A stretch of DNA of 9,750 nt from an uncultured Bacteroidales bacterium (GTDB taxonomy: Bacteria > Bacteroidota > Bacteroidia > Bacteroidales > P3), in the NCBI GenBank assembly GCA_947179195.1, contig CAMXAS010000033.1:1-9750 (forward strand), read 5' to 3'. Below are positions 1 to 7,198 of the stretch, piece after piece (the stretch's first letter is position 1; each line of letters begins with the position of its first letter). Under the pieces are notes generated by a model. The model searched no databases and was not told where the DNA came from. It saw nothing but the letters and a program-made list of their open reading frames with translations. A program made the translations under genes and the position numbers.

Positions 1-486
1 GGGCAGATGAACAGCTTCTGTATGCTGCGCGGCGGCTACGGCGGCCGCTACACGTTCAACGAAAAGCCCTACTGGGGTGGCGTGGCGCTGTCGCTCATCT
101 ACAACGGCGGCCTCTCGCTCGGCCTCGCGTTCCCGCAATACCTTTATATCGTCTATGGCTCCGAACTGAACGGCGAGCCCTACGAAACCCGCCTGGAGAA
201 ATTCGACCCCAACAATCCCTACCACCTGCAGGTGGACCGCATCATAGGCCGCGGCCCGGTATTCCACAGCGTGCCGCACCTGCGCCCCTATCCGGGCATC
301 TACGCCAAATTAGGCTTCAACGCCGAATTCGGCAAAAAGGAAAAGACCGCCCACGCGCTGGAGGCCGGCATCACCTACGACTGCTATTTCACGCATATCC
401 CGCTTATGGCCGAGAACAAACAGCCGTTCGGCTTCTTCAATTTCTACGTGGCCTACCGCTTCGGGATGCGGTATCACAAGAAATAA
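1..486 (+). CDS. Probable outer-membrane beta-barrel protein, C-terminal part (5' end outside window)
   Basis: The reading frame is open from base 1 (Gly-Gln before the Met at 7), so the gene very probably starts upstream and only about 161 C-terminal residues are seen. The segment is rich in Gly and aromatic residues in alternating stretches (YWGGVALSLIYNGG, GIYAKLGFNAEFGKK, ALEAGITYDCYFT, FFNFYVAYRFGMRY), the pattern of transmembrane beta strands. It resembles, from memory, the last strands of uncharacterised Bacteroidales outer-membrane proteins that end in a FYxxYRFGxRY-like strand. No enzymatic motif is visible. It ends in TAA 93 bases before the tetR start and is followed by a separate promoter, so it probably belongs to an upstream transcript. 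Membership of a barrel family is inferred from composition; the function is unknown. Confidence 0.6.
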   Translation, partial: GQMNSFCMLRGGYGGRYTFNEKPYWGGVALSLIYNGGLSLGLAFPQYLYIVYGSELNGEPYETRLEKFDPNNPYHLQVDRIIGRGPVFHSVPHLRPYPGIYAKLGFNAEFGKKEKTAHALEAGITYDCYFTHIPLMAENKQPFGFFNFYVAYRFGMRYHKK

Positions 487-505
487 TCTTTCAAAATCCC
501 CGTCC

Positions 506-558
506 GAAAACTTGCAAAACGCGAAAAGTTTTCTAATTTTGCACAACAGAAAACTTTT
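506..558 (+). promoter_or_regulatory. Predicted TetR operator: inverted half-sites around the -7 box
   Basis: AAAAGTTTTC (524-533) and its exact reverse complement GAAAACTTTT (549-558) flank the -7 box, separated by 15 bases. A third half-site, GAAAACTT (506-513), overlaps the -33 region and is an inverted repeat of 526-533. Symmetric repeats covering the promoter and start site directly upstream of a TetR gene are the usual arrangement for autorepression. Repeats and positions are seen directly; regulator binding is inferred. The local A/T-richness of a GC-rich genome makes some chance repeats likely, but a perfect 10-base pair plus a third copy is stronger than expected. Confidence 0.6.
512..541 (+). 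promoter_or_regulatory. Predicted Bacteroidota promoter of the efflux operon
   Basis: TAATTTTG at 534-541 matches the Bacteroidota -7 consensus TAnnTTTG exactly. TTG at 512-514 lies 19 bases upstream, where the -33 TTTG element is expected. Transcription would begin near 548, giving an untranslated leader of about 32 bases with GGAG at 568-571 before the ATG at 580. The call rests on motif match and placement only. Confidence 0.65.
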
Positions 559-579
559 AAAACGCACGGAGTTTTGTCT

Positions 580-1233
580 ATGGATTTGAAAGAGAACATA
601 TTGAATATCGCCCAACGCAATTTCTTCCAAAAAGGCCTGCGGCAGGTTTCGATGGACGACATTGCGGAAGAGGCCGGCATTTCCAAACGGACGCTCTACG
701 AACTCTACAAGAGCAAGGAGCAACTGATTGCCGATGTCATCTACCAAAACTTCGACTCCGTGCTGACCCAAATGATGGCGCATGTCGATGAGATGCGGCA
801 AGAAGGCTGTAATTCGGTAGAGATACTTTTACGTATATATATCTTCAGCCGTCGGTGCCACGACCAAATCAACAAGGTGGTTTTCGACGAGTTGCGCAAA
901 TATTACCCGACGCTCAACAGCACGCAGATTCAGGCGTTGCAGACCAAACACGACCAACTGCTCGACCGGCTGTCCCTGGAATGCAAAACCGCGGGCTTTA
1001 TCCGCCAAGATGTTAATACCGATTTGATTTTCAGACTATTCAGAGACCTGCACAACGACAAATTGAATTATGTGTCGTCCGGTCTCTATACGCCGAGCGA
1101 CATCGTGGCCTATTTGGTGATGCCGCTTATCCGCAGCATAGGTACCTACAAAGGCCACCGCGCGTTTTTCCGCGCCCTGCAATCGCTCGACGACCCCTAT
1201 TCCAAACAACTGCTAAACTTATTGTCCTTATGA
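580..1233 (+). CDS. TetR/AcrR-family transcriptional regulator of the efflux operon
   Basis: A 217-residue protein, the usual TetR-family length. The N-terminus is a TetR DNA-binding domain: helix 1 at about residues 3-18, then a helix-turn-helix at 24-46 with the family signature SMDDIAEEAGISKRTLYELYKSKEQL. The rest is helical and variable, as expected of a ligand-binding and dimerisation domain, and shows no recognisable ligand signature. The ATG at 580 is preferred over an in-frame TTG at 574 because GGAG at 568-571 is well spaced for 580 and the protein then starts at helix 1. The stop overlaps the next start (ATGA at 1230-1233), indicating translational coupling with the TolC gene. Position and upstream inverted repeats suggest that it represses its own operon and is released by a pump substrate; that role is inferred. 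Confidence 0.93.
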   Translation: MDLKENILNIAQRNFFQKGLRQVSMDDIAEEAGISKRTLYELYKSKEQLIADVIYQNFDSVLTQMMAHVDEMRQEGCNSVEILLRIYIFSRRCHDQINKVVFDELRKYYPTLNSTQIQALQTKHDQLLDRLSLECKTAGFIRQDVNTDLIFRLFRDLHNDKLNYVSSGLYTPSDIVAYLVMPLIRSIGTYKGHRAFFRALQSLDDPYSKQLLNLLSL

Positions 1234-2609
1234 AATATAGAATGAATGCCCGCCTGTTTTGGCTCGCCCTCGGCTTAGGCCTCTGCGCGAATGCCTGCGG
1301 ACAGACGGCCGACGCCCACAAGCACTACGCGCCCAAATACGCCTACCGCGTGGAGGCGCAGACGCACGACAGCGCCAACGGCGGCGCGTTGCAACTGAGT
1401 CTGGACGAGGCCGTGGACTATGCGCTGACGCACAACAAGAACCTGTTGCAAACGAAGAACGACGTCTTGAAAGCCGTCTATAGCAAGCGGGAGGCCATCG
1501 CCAACTATATCCCGCAGGCTTCGGCCTCCGTCGATTTCAACACCTACTTCAATAAGAAGATGGATATGGGCGGGGCTTTCGGCCGCCCCATGGAAATCTC
1601 GATGCCGAACACGAGTTCGCTCAACGCCACGGCCTCGCAGGTCGTGTTCAACGGCAACGCGATGGTGGGCATCATGCTCGGCAAAATCGGACAGGCCATG
1701 GCCGAAATCAACGAGGAGAACGCGGAACTGACGCTCGTCAACACCGTGAGCACGAACTACCTGCTCGTATTGCTGACCAAGGCCAACTACGACATCCTGA
1801 CGCGCAACCTGAACGACCTCAAGGATTTGGTTAAGAAGACGCAGGCCATGGTGCAGGCCGGCGCCATGGAACAGACCGACGCCGACCAATTGCAGGTGCA
1901 GGTCAACCTGCTGGAGAATATGCTCAAGAACACGGAGCGCAGCATCGAATTGGTCAACAACACGCTTAAAATCGAATTGGGCATGAACGTGGCCGACGAA
2001 CTCGTGCTGACCCAATCGCTGGACGACCTCATCGCGGCCCAAAACGACCTGGTGTTGCTCTCCCTGCCCTACGACATGGAGGCCGACCCCACCTACCGCC
2101 TCGTGGAAAAGAGCGAGGAAATGGCCGAGAAGCAGAAGCTCATGGCCGTCATGAACTTCGTGCCCACGATTGCCGGCTTCTATCAATACACCTATCAGAT
2201 TCTAAAGCCGGAATTCAATATGCAGCCGAACCACATCGCGGGCGTTTCGGCCACGGTGCCCCTTTTCTCCGGCTTGGCCAACACGAACAAACACCGCCAG
2301 GCGCGCATCGACCTCTACAACGCCCAGTTGCAGAAGGATTTGGTCAAAGACCAGTTGCGCACGCAGGAGAAGCAGATGCGCTTCAACCTATCGACGGCCT
2401 TGGAGCAGTACAACACCCAAAAACTGAACATCGAAGTGGCCGACCGCGTGTTCAAGAGCATCCAGCTCAAATACGAACAGGGCGTCAAGTCCAGCATGGA
2501 CCTGACAAACGCCAACTCCGACTATTTACAAGCCTATTCCGACTATCTGAGCGCGATTTCGCAACTGTTGGAAGCCCGCTTCAACCTCAAACGCATTTTA
2601 TACTTTTAA
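1230..2609 (+). CDS. TolC-family outer-membrane efflux channel
   Basis: A 459-residue outer-membrane factor, the exit duct of a tripartite efflux pump. The N-terminus (residues 1-22) is a signal peptide with a hydrophobic core (LFWLALGLGLCA) and an Ala-Asn-Ala site before Cys23; the -3 residue is not the Leu of a normal lipobox, so type I cleavage is more likely than lipidation. The first OEP repeat begins at about residue 56 with LSLDEAVDYALTHNKNL, the typical family opening, followed by long amphipathic helices. The second half contains ATVPLFSGLANTNK, the V-P-[IL]-[FL]-x-G motif of TolC proteins, then further helices ending in LLEARFNLKRILYF. Translation likely starts at 1230 by coupling to the tetR stop; Met5 (1242) is an alternative. 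The adaptor gene starts 3 bases after the stop. Confidence 0.94.
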   Translation: MKYRMNARLFWLALGLGLCANACGQTADAHKHYAPKYAYRVEAQTHDSANGGALQLSLDEAVDYALTHNKNLLQTKNDVLKAVYSKREAIANYIPQASASVDFNTYFNKKMDMGGAFGRPMEISMPNTSSLNATASQVVFNGNAMVGIMLGKIGQAMAEINEENAELTLVNTVSTNYLLVLLTKANYDILTRNLNDLKDLVKKTQAMVQAGAMEQTDADQLQVQVNLLENMLKNTERSIELVNNTLKIELGMNVADELVLTQSLDDLIAAQNDLVLLSLPYDMEADPTYRLVEKSEEMAEKQKLMAVMNFVPTIAGFYQYTYQILKPEFNMQPNHIAGVSATVPLFSGLANTNKHRQARIDLYNAQLQKDLVKDQLRTQEKQMRFNLSTALEQYNTQKLNIEVADRVFKSIQLKYEQGVKSSMDLTNANSDYLQAYSDYLSAISQLLEARFNLKRILYF

Positions 2610-2612
2610 CCT

Positions 2613-3659
2613 ATGAAAAGAATACTGTTTTGTGCCTGCGGCTGCATCGCCGCCCTGTTGGCCACGGCTTGCCAAGGCCCTGCCAATCAGCAGGAAAACG
2701 CCACGGCAACCGTCAAACTGGAACAAGTCCGCAGCCTGAAGATGGAAGCGGTGGAAATAGACCGGAAAGTGGAACTGCCGGCCACGCTCAACGCCTGGGA
2801 GGAAGTGCATCTGGCGCCGGCCAGCCCCGGCCGCATCGAAGCCTTTAAGGTGGATGTGAGCGACGTGGTCAAGAAAGGCGACATCCTCGTGCAGATGGAC
2901 CGCACGCAGCTGTTGCAGACCGAACTGCAACTGAAGAACTACGAAACCGAATACAACCGCGCCAAAATCCTGTACAACGCCGGCAGCTATTCCAAGCAGA
3001 ACTACGACCAAATCAAGACCCAATACGAAGTGGCCAAGACCAACGTCGATTATCTGCGCACGAACACGATTCTGCGCGCGCCCTTCTCCGGCATCGTCTC
3101 CGGCAAATATTTCGAGAACGGCGAGATGTATTCCGGCAGCCCGATCGCCAGCATCGGCAAAGCGGCCGTGCTCTCGCTCGTGGAAATCGACAAACTCAAG
3201 ACCACCATCGCCATCCCCGAATCCTTTTACCCGCTCGTCAAGAAAGGCATGACGGCCGACATCACGAGCGACGTCTATCCCGGTCAGAAATTCAAAGGCA
3301 CGGTGCACATCGTCTATCCGATTGTCAACCCCACCTCGCGCACGTTCGACGTGGAGCTTGAAATCGACAACCGCGAGCAGATCCTGCGGCCCGGGATGTT
3401 CGCGCGCGTAGCGCTGGCGGTGGGCAAGGCCGAAACGGTTATCGTGCCCGACTACGCCGTGCTCAAGATGCAGGGTTCGAACGAACGCTATATCTTCGTG
3501 GTGGACAACGGCACGGCGCGCCGCATCGTCGTCAAAATCGGCGACCGCTTCAACGACCGGGTGGAAATCCTCTCCGAACGGTTGGAACCCGGCATGGAAC
3601 TGATTACGGAAGGCCAAGGCCGCCTCAACGACGGCGTGGCCGTCCAGGTGGTTGAATAA
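2613..3659 (+). CDS. RND efflux periplasmic adaptor (membrane fusion) lipoprotein
   Basis: A 348-residue HlyD/AcrA-type adaptor joining the inner-membrane pump to the TolC channel. The signal sequence ends in the lipobox LATAC, so Cys20 should be lipidated and the protein anchored to the inner membrane. Domains in order: first lipoyl half at about 62-95 (PGRIEAFKVDVSDVVKKGDIL), a short alpha-hairpin at about 97-150, second lipoyl half at 152-185 (LRAPFSGIVSGKYFENGEMY), a beta-barrel at about 189-265 and a membrane-proximal domain to the end (GQGRLNDGVAVQVVE). The short hairpin resembles adaptors with small coiled coils. It follows tolC by 3 bases and precedes the pump by 15, with no clear Shine-Dalgarno sequence, as is common in Bacteroidota. 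Confidence 0.95.
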   Translation: MKRILFCACGCIAALLATACQGPANQQENATATVKLEQVRSLKMEAVEIDRKVELPATLNAWEEVHLAPASPGRIEAFKVDVSDVVKKGDILVQMDRTQLLQTELQLKNYETEYNRAKILYNAGSYSKQNYDQIKTQYEVAKTNVDYLRTNTILRAPFSGIVSGKYFENGEMYSGSPIASIGKAAVLSLVEIDKLKTTIAIPESFYPLVKKGMTADITSDVYPGQKFKGTVHIVYPIVNPTSRTFDVELEIDNREQILRPGMFARVALAVGKAETVIVPDYAVLKMQGSNERYIFVVDNGTARRIVVKIGDRFNDRVEILSERLEPGMELITEGQGRLNDGVAVQVVE

Positions 3660-3674
3660 TAAAATCGACAAGAC

Positions 3675-6600
3675 ATGAGCATTTATAAATCCGCCGTCAA
3701 CAAACCGGTCACCACGATGATGGTTTTTACCGCCATCATCCTGTTCGGCCTGTATTCGATGACGAAAATCCCGATTGACCTTTACCCCGACATGGAAATG
3801 CCGGCGATATCGGTCATGACCGTCTATGCCGGCGCCAACGCGGCCGATATTGAGGAAAACATCACCAAGCCGATTGAAAACAGCCTGACGACGGTCGATA
3901 AGCTGAAGGAAATCTCGTCCACGTCCAAAGACAACCTGTCGATTGTCTCGCTGGAATTTGAATGGGGGTCGGACCTGGACGTGGCCACGAACGACATACG
4001 CGACGCCTTGGAAATGGTGCTGAGCGATTTGCCGGACGACTGCGAGCGTCCGACGATTTACAAGTTCAGCACGAGCATGATGCCGATTATCTTCTATACG
4101 ATTACGGCCGACGAATCGTATAACGGCTTGGAAAAACTCATAGACGACAAGGTGGTCAACTCGCTCAACCGGGTGGACGGCATCGCGTCGGTCTTCCTGA
4201 GCGGGGCGCCCGAACGCGTCGTGTATGTGGATGTGGACGCCAAGAAGATGGACGCCTACCACCTGACCATCGAGGGCATCGGCAACGTCATCGCGGCGGC
4301 CAACGTGGATATGCCGGCCGGCAGCGTCCGCATGGGGCGCACCGACTATCAGCTGCGCGTGGAGGGTGAATTCGACGAGAGCGACGAAATCCGCAACCTC
4401 GTCGTGGGCAGTATCAACGGCCGCAACATCTACGTCAAGGACGTGGCGACGGTCAACGACACGCTCAAGGACGTGACCATCGCCGAACGCTCGAACGGCA
4501 AACCCGGCTTGCGTATGATGGTCATGAAGCAGTCGGGGGCCAACACCGTGGCCGTGGCCAAGGGTGTCAAGGCGCGTTTGGACGAACTCCGCCCGACCCT
4601 GCCGCCCGACGTCAAGATTATGGAAGTCTATGACTCGTCCACGTTTATCAAGCAGTCCATCGGCAACCTGTCGTCCACGCTCTTGTTCGCGCTCTTGTTC
4701 GTGACGCTCGTCGTGCTGTTCTTCCTCGGCCGCTGGCGCGCCACGTTCATCATCGTGCTGACGATTCCCATCTCGTTGATTGTATCGCTCATCTACCTGG
4801 CCCTGACCGGCAGCTCCATCAACATCATCTCGCTCTCCTCGCTCTCCATCGCCATCGGTATGGTGGTGGACGACGCCATCGTGGTATTGGAGAACATCAC
4901 GAAACACATCGAACGGGGCGCGCGTCCGCGGGAGGCGGCCATCTACGCCACGAACGAAGTGTGGGTGTCGGTTATCGTCACGACCCTGGTTATCGTGGCG
5001 GTGTTCCTGCCGCTGACGACGCTGAGCGGCATGGCCGGCATCATGTTCAAGGAATTGGGCTGGATTGTGACGATTACGGTCTGCACGTCCACGGCGGCGG
5101 CCATCTCGCTTACGCCCATGCTCTCCTCCAAACTGCTGCGCCTGCGTGACAAAGACGCCAAACTACGCGGCTTCAGCGCGCTGCACGCCCGCTTTATCGA
5201 ACCCGGGCTGAACCGCCTGGATGTGTTCTACGAACGGCTGTTGCGCAAGGCGTTGAACAACAAGAAGAAAATCGTCGTCATTTCGGTTATCTGCGTCATC
5301 GCGTCCTTCTATCTGTTCAAGTTCGTGGGTATGGACTTCATGCCGCAGTCGGACGAAAGCCGCTTTACGGCCACGATAGAATTGGGCACCGGCCTGCGCG
5401 TGGAAGAAACGCTGGCCACGACCGAGAAACTGGAGAAACTGCTGGAAGAACGCTACCCCGAAGTGACGGTCATCTCCTCCTCCACGGGCGCCGACGACGA
5501 GGGCGGCTTCTCGGCCCTGTTCGGCAACAACGGCACGAACACGATTTCGCTGACCGTGCGTCTGAAAGACCTCAAGGACCGCGACCGCAGCGTGTTTGAA
5601 ATCGCCGAGGACTTCCGCGGCCAGTTGGCGGCCTTCCCCGAAATCATCGACTATACGGTGAGCACGCAGGGCACGGGCGGCGGCGGTCAGAAAAACAACG
5701 TGAGCATCGAAATCTACGGCTTTGACCTGAACGCGACCAACCGCGTGGCCGAAGACGTCAAGCGCGTGGCCGCCCATGTCAAGGGCGCGCGCGACATCGA
5801 AATAAGCCGTAAGAAGGACAAGCCCGAACTGCAAATCAACCTGGATAAGGAAAAACTGGCGCAGCACAACCTGACGACGGCCACGGTGGCCGCCGCCCTG
5901 CGTAACCGCGTGGCCGGCTTCACGTGCAGCAAGTTCCGCGAGCTGGGCGACGAATACGACATCATCGTGCGCCTGGAAGAGGACTACCGCAACAAAATCG
6001 AAAGCCTCGAAGACATCAGCCTGCAAGCGCCGGACGGCGCCATCATCAAGCTTGACGAGCTGGGTGACGTGCGGGAATACTGGGGGCCGCCCAATATCGA
6101 ACGTAAACGCCGCGAACGCGTCGTGAAAGTGGATGTGACGCCCGTGGGCGTGTCGTTGGGCGAACTGGCGGCCGGCCTCAAAAGCGCCATCGAAGCCGAG
6201 GTGGACGTGCCCGGCGACATCATGATTGTGTATGCCGGCGCGTTCGAAGACCAACAGGAGACGTTCGGCAACATGGTGGTGCTGTTGTTGCTGATTGTCA
6301 TGCTGGTGTTCGTCGTCATGGCCTCGCAGTTCGAATCGTTCAGCAAGCCGTTCATCATCATGATGGCCATCCCGTTCTCGTTTACGGGCGTGGTGCTGGC
6401 CCTGCTCATGACCGGCACGACGCTGAACATGATTGCGGCCTTGGGCGCCATCCTGCTCGTGGGGATTGTGGTCAAGAACGGTATCGTGCTCGTGGACTAC
6501 ATCAACCTGATGCGCGACCGCGGCCTGGAACTCAACGAAGCCATCGCGCTGTCGGGCCGCTCACGTCTGCGTCCCGTATTGATGACCACCGCGACGACGA

Positions 6601-6806
6601 TTTTGGGTATGTTGCCGATGGCCCTGAGCGTGGGCGAAGGCTCGGAGATGTGGACGCCGATGGGCATCACCGTTATCGGCGGCCTCACGGTCTCGACCGT
6701 CATCACGCTGATTATCGTGCCCGTGCTCTATGCCATGATGGCCCGTCACGGCGAACGCGACAAGCAGAACAAGTTGCGGCAGGCCTATACGTTTATGGAA
6801 GACTGA
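3675..6806 (+). CDS. RND-family efflux permease, HAE type (AcrB-like)
   Basis: A 1043-residue inner-membrane proton/substrate antiporter of full family length (AcrB is 1049). TM1 lies at about 12-29, followed by the first large periplasmic loop. TM4 carries GMVVDDAIVVLENI with the paired acids Asp399 and Asp400 (AcrB Asp407/Asp408 equivalents). TM10 carries GIVVKNGIVLVDY with Lys934 (the AcrB Lys940 equivalent), followed by SRLRPVLMTTATTILGMLP. The proton-relay residues are therefore intact. The double-Asp TM4 motif favours the hydrophobe/amphiphile (HAE) class over the heavy-metal (HME) class. The second periplasmic loop has a Gly-rich turn (QGTGGGGQ) at about 666. Substrate specificity cannot be read from the sequence. 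It lies in the same operon as its adaptor and channel. Confidence 0.97.
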   Translation: MSIYKSAVNKPVTTMMVFTAIILFGLYSMTKIPIDLYPDMEMPAISVMTVYAGANAADIEENITKPIENSLTTVDKLKEISSTSKDNLSIVSLEFEWGSDLDVATNDIRDALEMVLSDLPDDCERPTIYKFSTSMMPIIFYTITADESYNGLEKLIDDKVVNSLNRVDGIASVFLSGAPERVVYVDVDAKKMDAYHLTIEGIGNVIAAANVDMPAGSVRMGRTDYQLRVEGEFDESDEIRNLVVGSINGRNIYVKDVATVNDTLKDVTIAERSNGKPGLRMMVMKQSGANTVAVAKGVKARLDELRPTLPPDVKIMEVYDSSTFIKQSIGNLSSTLLFALLFVTLVVLFFLGRWRATFIIVLTIPISLIVSLIYLALTGSSINIISLSSLSIAIGMVVDDAIVVLENITKHIERGARPREAAIYATNEVWVSVIVTTLVIVAVFLPLTTLSGMAGIMFKELGWIVTITVCTSTAAAISLTPMLSSKLLRLRDKDAKLRGFSALHARFIEPGLNRLDVFYERLLRKALNNKKKIVVISVICVIASFYLFKFVGMDFMPQSDESRFTATIELGTGLRVEETLATTEKLEKLLEERYPEVTVISSSTGADDEGGFSALFGNNGTNTISLTVRLKDLKDRDRSVFEIAEDFRGQLAAFPEIIDYTVSTQGTGGGGQKNNVSIEIYGFDLNATNRVAEDVKRVAAHVKGARDIEISRKKDKPELQINLDKEKLAQHNLTTATVAAALRNRVAGFTCSKFRELGDEYDIIVRLEEDYRNKIESLEDISLQAPDGAIIKLDELGDVREYWGPPNIERKRRERVVKVDVTPVGVSLGELAAGLKSAIEAEVDVPGDIMIVYAGAFEDQQETFGNMVVLLLLIVMLVFVVMASQFESFSKPFIIMMAIPFSFTGVVLALLMTGTTLNMIAALGAILLVGIVVKNGIVLVDYINLMRDRGLELNEAIALSGRSRLRPVLMTTATTILGMLPMALSVGEGSEMWTPMGITVIGGLTVSTVITLIIVPVLYAMMARHGERDKQNKLRQAYTFMED

Positions 6807-6813
6807 AAACCGT

Positions 6814-6859
6814 CCCGAGGCCGGGGCTGAACGGAAGGCCGTTCGGCGCCGGCCGTGGG
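6814..6859 (+). promoter_or_regulatory. Interrupted GC-rich hairpin between pump and PII-like genes
   Basis: CCC (6814-6816) pairs with GGG (6857-6859), GGCCGG (6819-6824) with CCGGCC (6849-6854), and GAACGG (6829-6834) with CCGTTC (6839-6844), closed by an AAGG tetraloop, with small internal loops between. No U-run follows on the + strand, so it is not a standard terminator. It could be an RNA-processing or stability element that sets the level of the downstream gene relative to the pump. Pairing is seen; function is inferred, and GC-rich sequence forms such stems easily. Confidence 0.4.
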
Positions 6860-6881
6860 TCACACGAAAAAAAAGACCGTT

Positions 6882-7175
6882 ATGAAAGCAGTATTCATCA
6901 TATTCAACCAAGCGAACGTAGAGCGCGTGGAATACCTTTTGGACACGCTGGAAATCCGCGGCTTCACGTGGTTCTCCAACGTGGAGGGACGCGGCAGCAA
7001 GACGGGCGACCCGCACCGCGGCACCCATACGTGGCCCGAAATCAATTCGGCCGTCATCACGATTGTGGACGACGACAAGGTGCCGGTCATTTTAGACAAG
7101 GTGCACCGCCTGGACCAAGTGAACGAAGAGGTAGGCATCCGCGCCTTCGTCTGGTCGGTGGAACAGACGGTCTAA
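6882..7175 (+). CDS. PII-like (nitrogen regulatory protein P-II superfamily) small protein
   Basis: A 97-residue soluble protein. By eye it aligns end to end with GlnB: beta1 MKAVFIIFN, helix 1 VERVEYLLDTLEIRG, beta2 FTWFSNVEGRGSKTG (GlnB MTVTEVKGFGRQKG), a short loop where GlnB has its T-loop, beta3 INSAVITIVDDD, helix 2 KVPVILDKVHRLDQV and beta4 GIRAFVWSVEQTV (GlnB GKIFVFDVARVIRI). The T-loop is shortened and has no Tyr51 counterpart, and the C-terminal RxR segment is absent, so uridylylation and canonical ATP binding are doubtful. ATG 6882 is chosen because it opens directly on beta1; an upstream GTG (6855) adds only a Lys-rich stub. It lies 75 bases after the pump gene on the same strand, so it probably belongs to the efflux operon and may sense a ligand or touch the pump. 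Family assignment is fairly secure; role is inferred. Confidence 0.75.
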   Translation: MKAVFIIFNQANVERVEYLLDTLEIRGFTWFSNVEGRGSKTGDPHRGTHTWPEINSAVITIVDDDKVPVILDKVHRLDQVNEEVGIRAFVWSVEQTV

Positions 7176-7198
7176 GCGGCTACAAGAACCGCCGCGCC

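Noticed and set aside
506..541. GAAAACTT / AAGTTTTC plus following T-rich sequence as a terminator for the first gene
   Set aside because: The stem is A/T-rich and the T-run is part of the -7 box; the third copy at 549-556 fits an operator better.
2598..4907. Very long open frame on the - strand (769 codons) opposite the adaptor and pump genes
   Set aside because: Its product is a low-complexity string of His, Asp, Arg, Gly and Val typical of the antisense of GC-rich codons. It spans two clearly real genes and shows no domain. Similar shadows at 1275-2186, 5163-6254 and 8576-9538 were rejected for the same reason.
7176..7195. Candidate bidirectional terminator between the convergent genes (GCGGC / GCCGC)
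   Set aside because: The 5-pair stem with a 10-base loop has no T-run on either side and is too weak to call.
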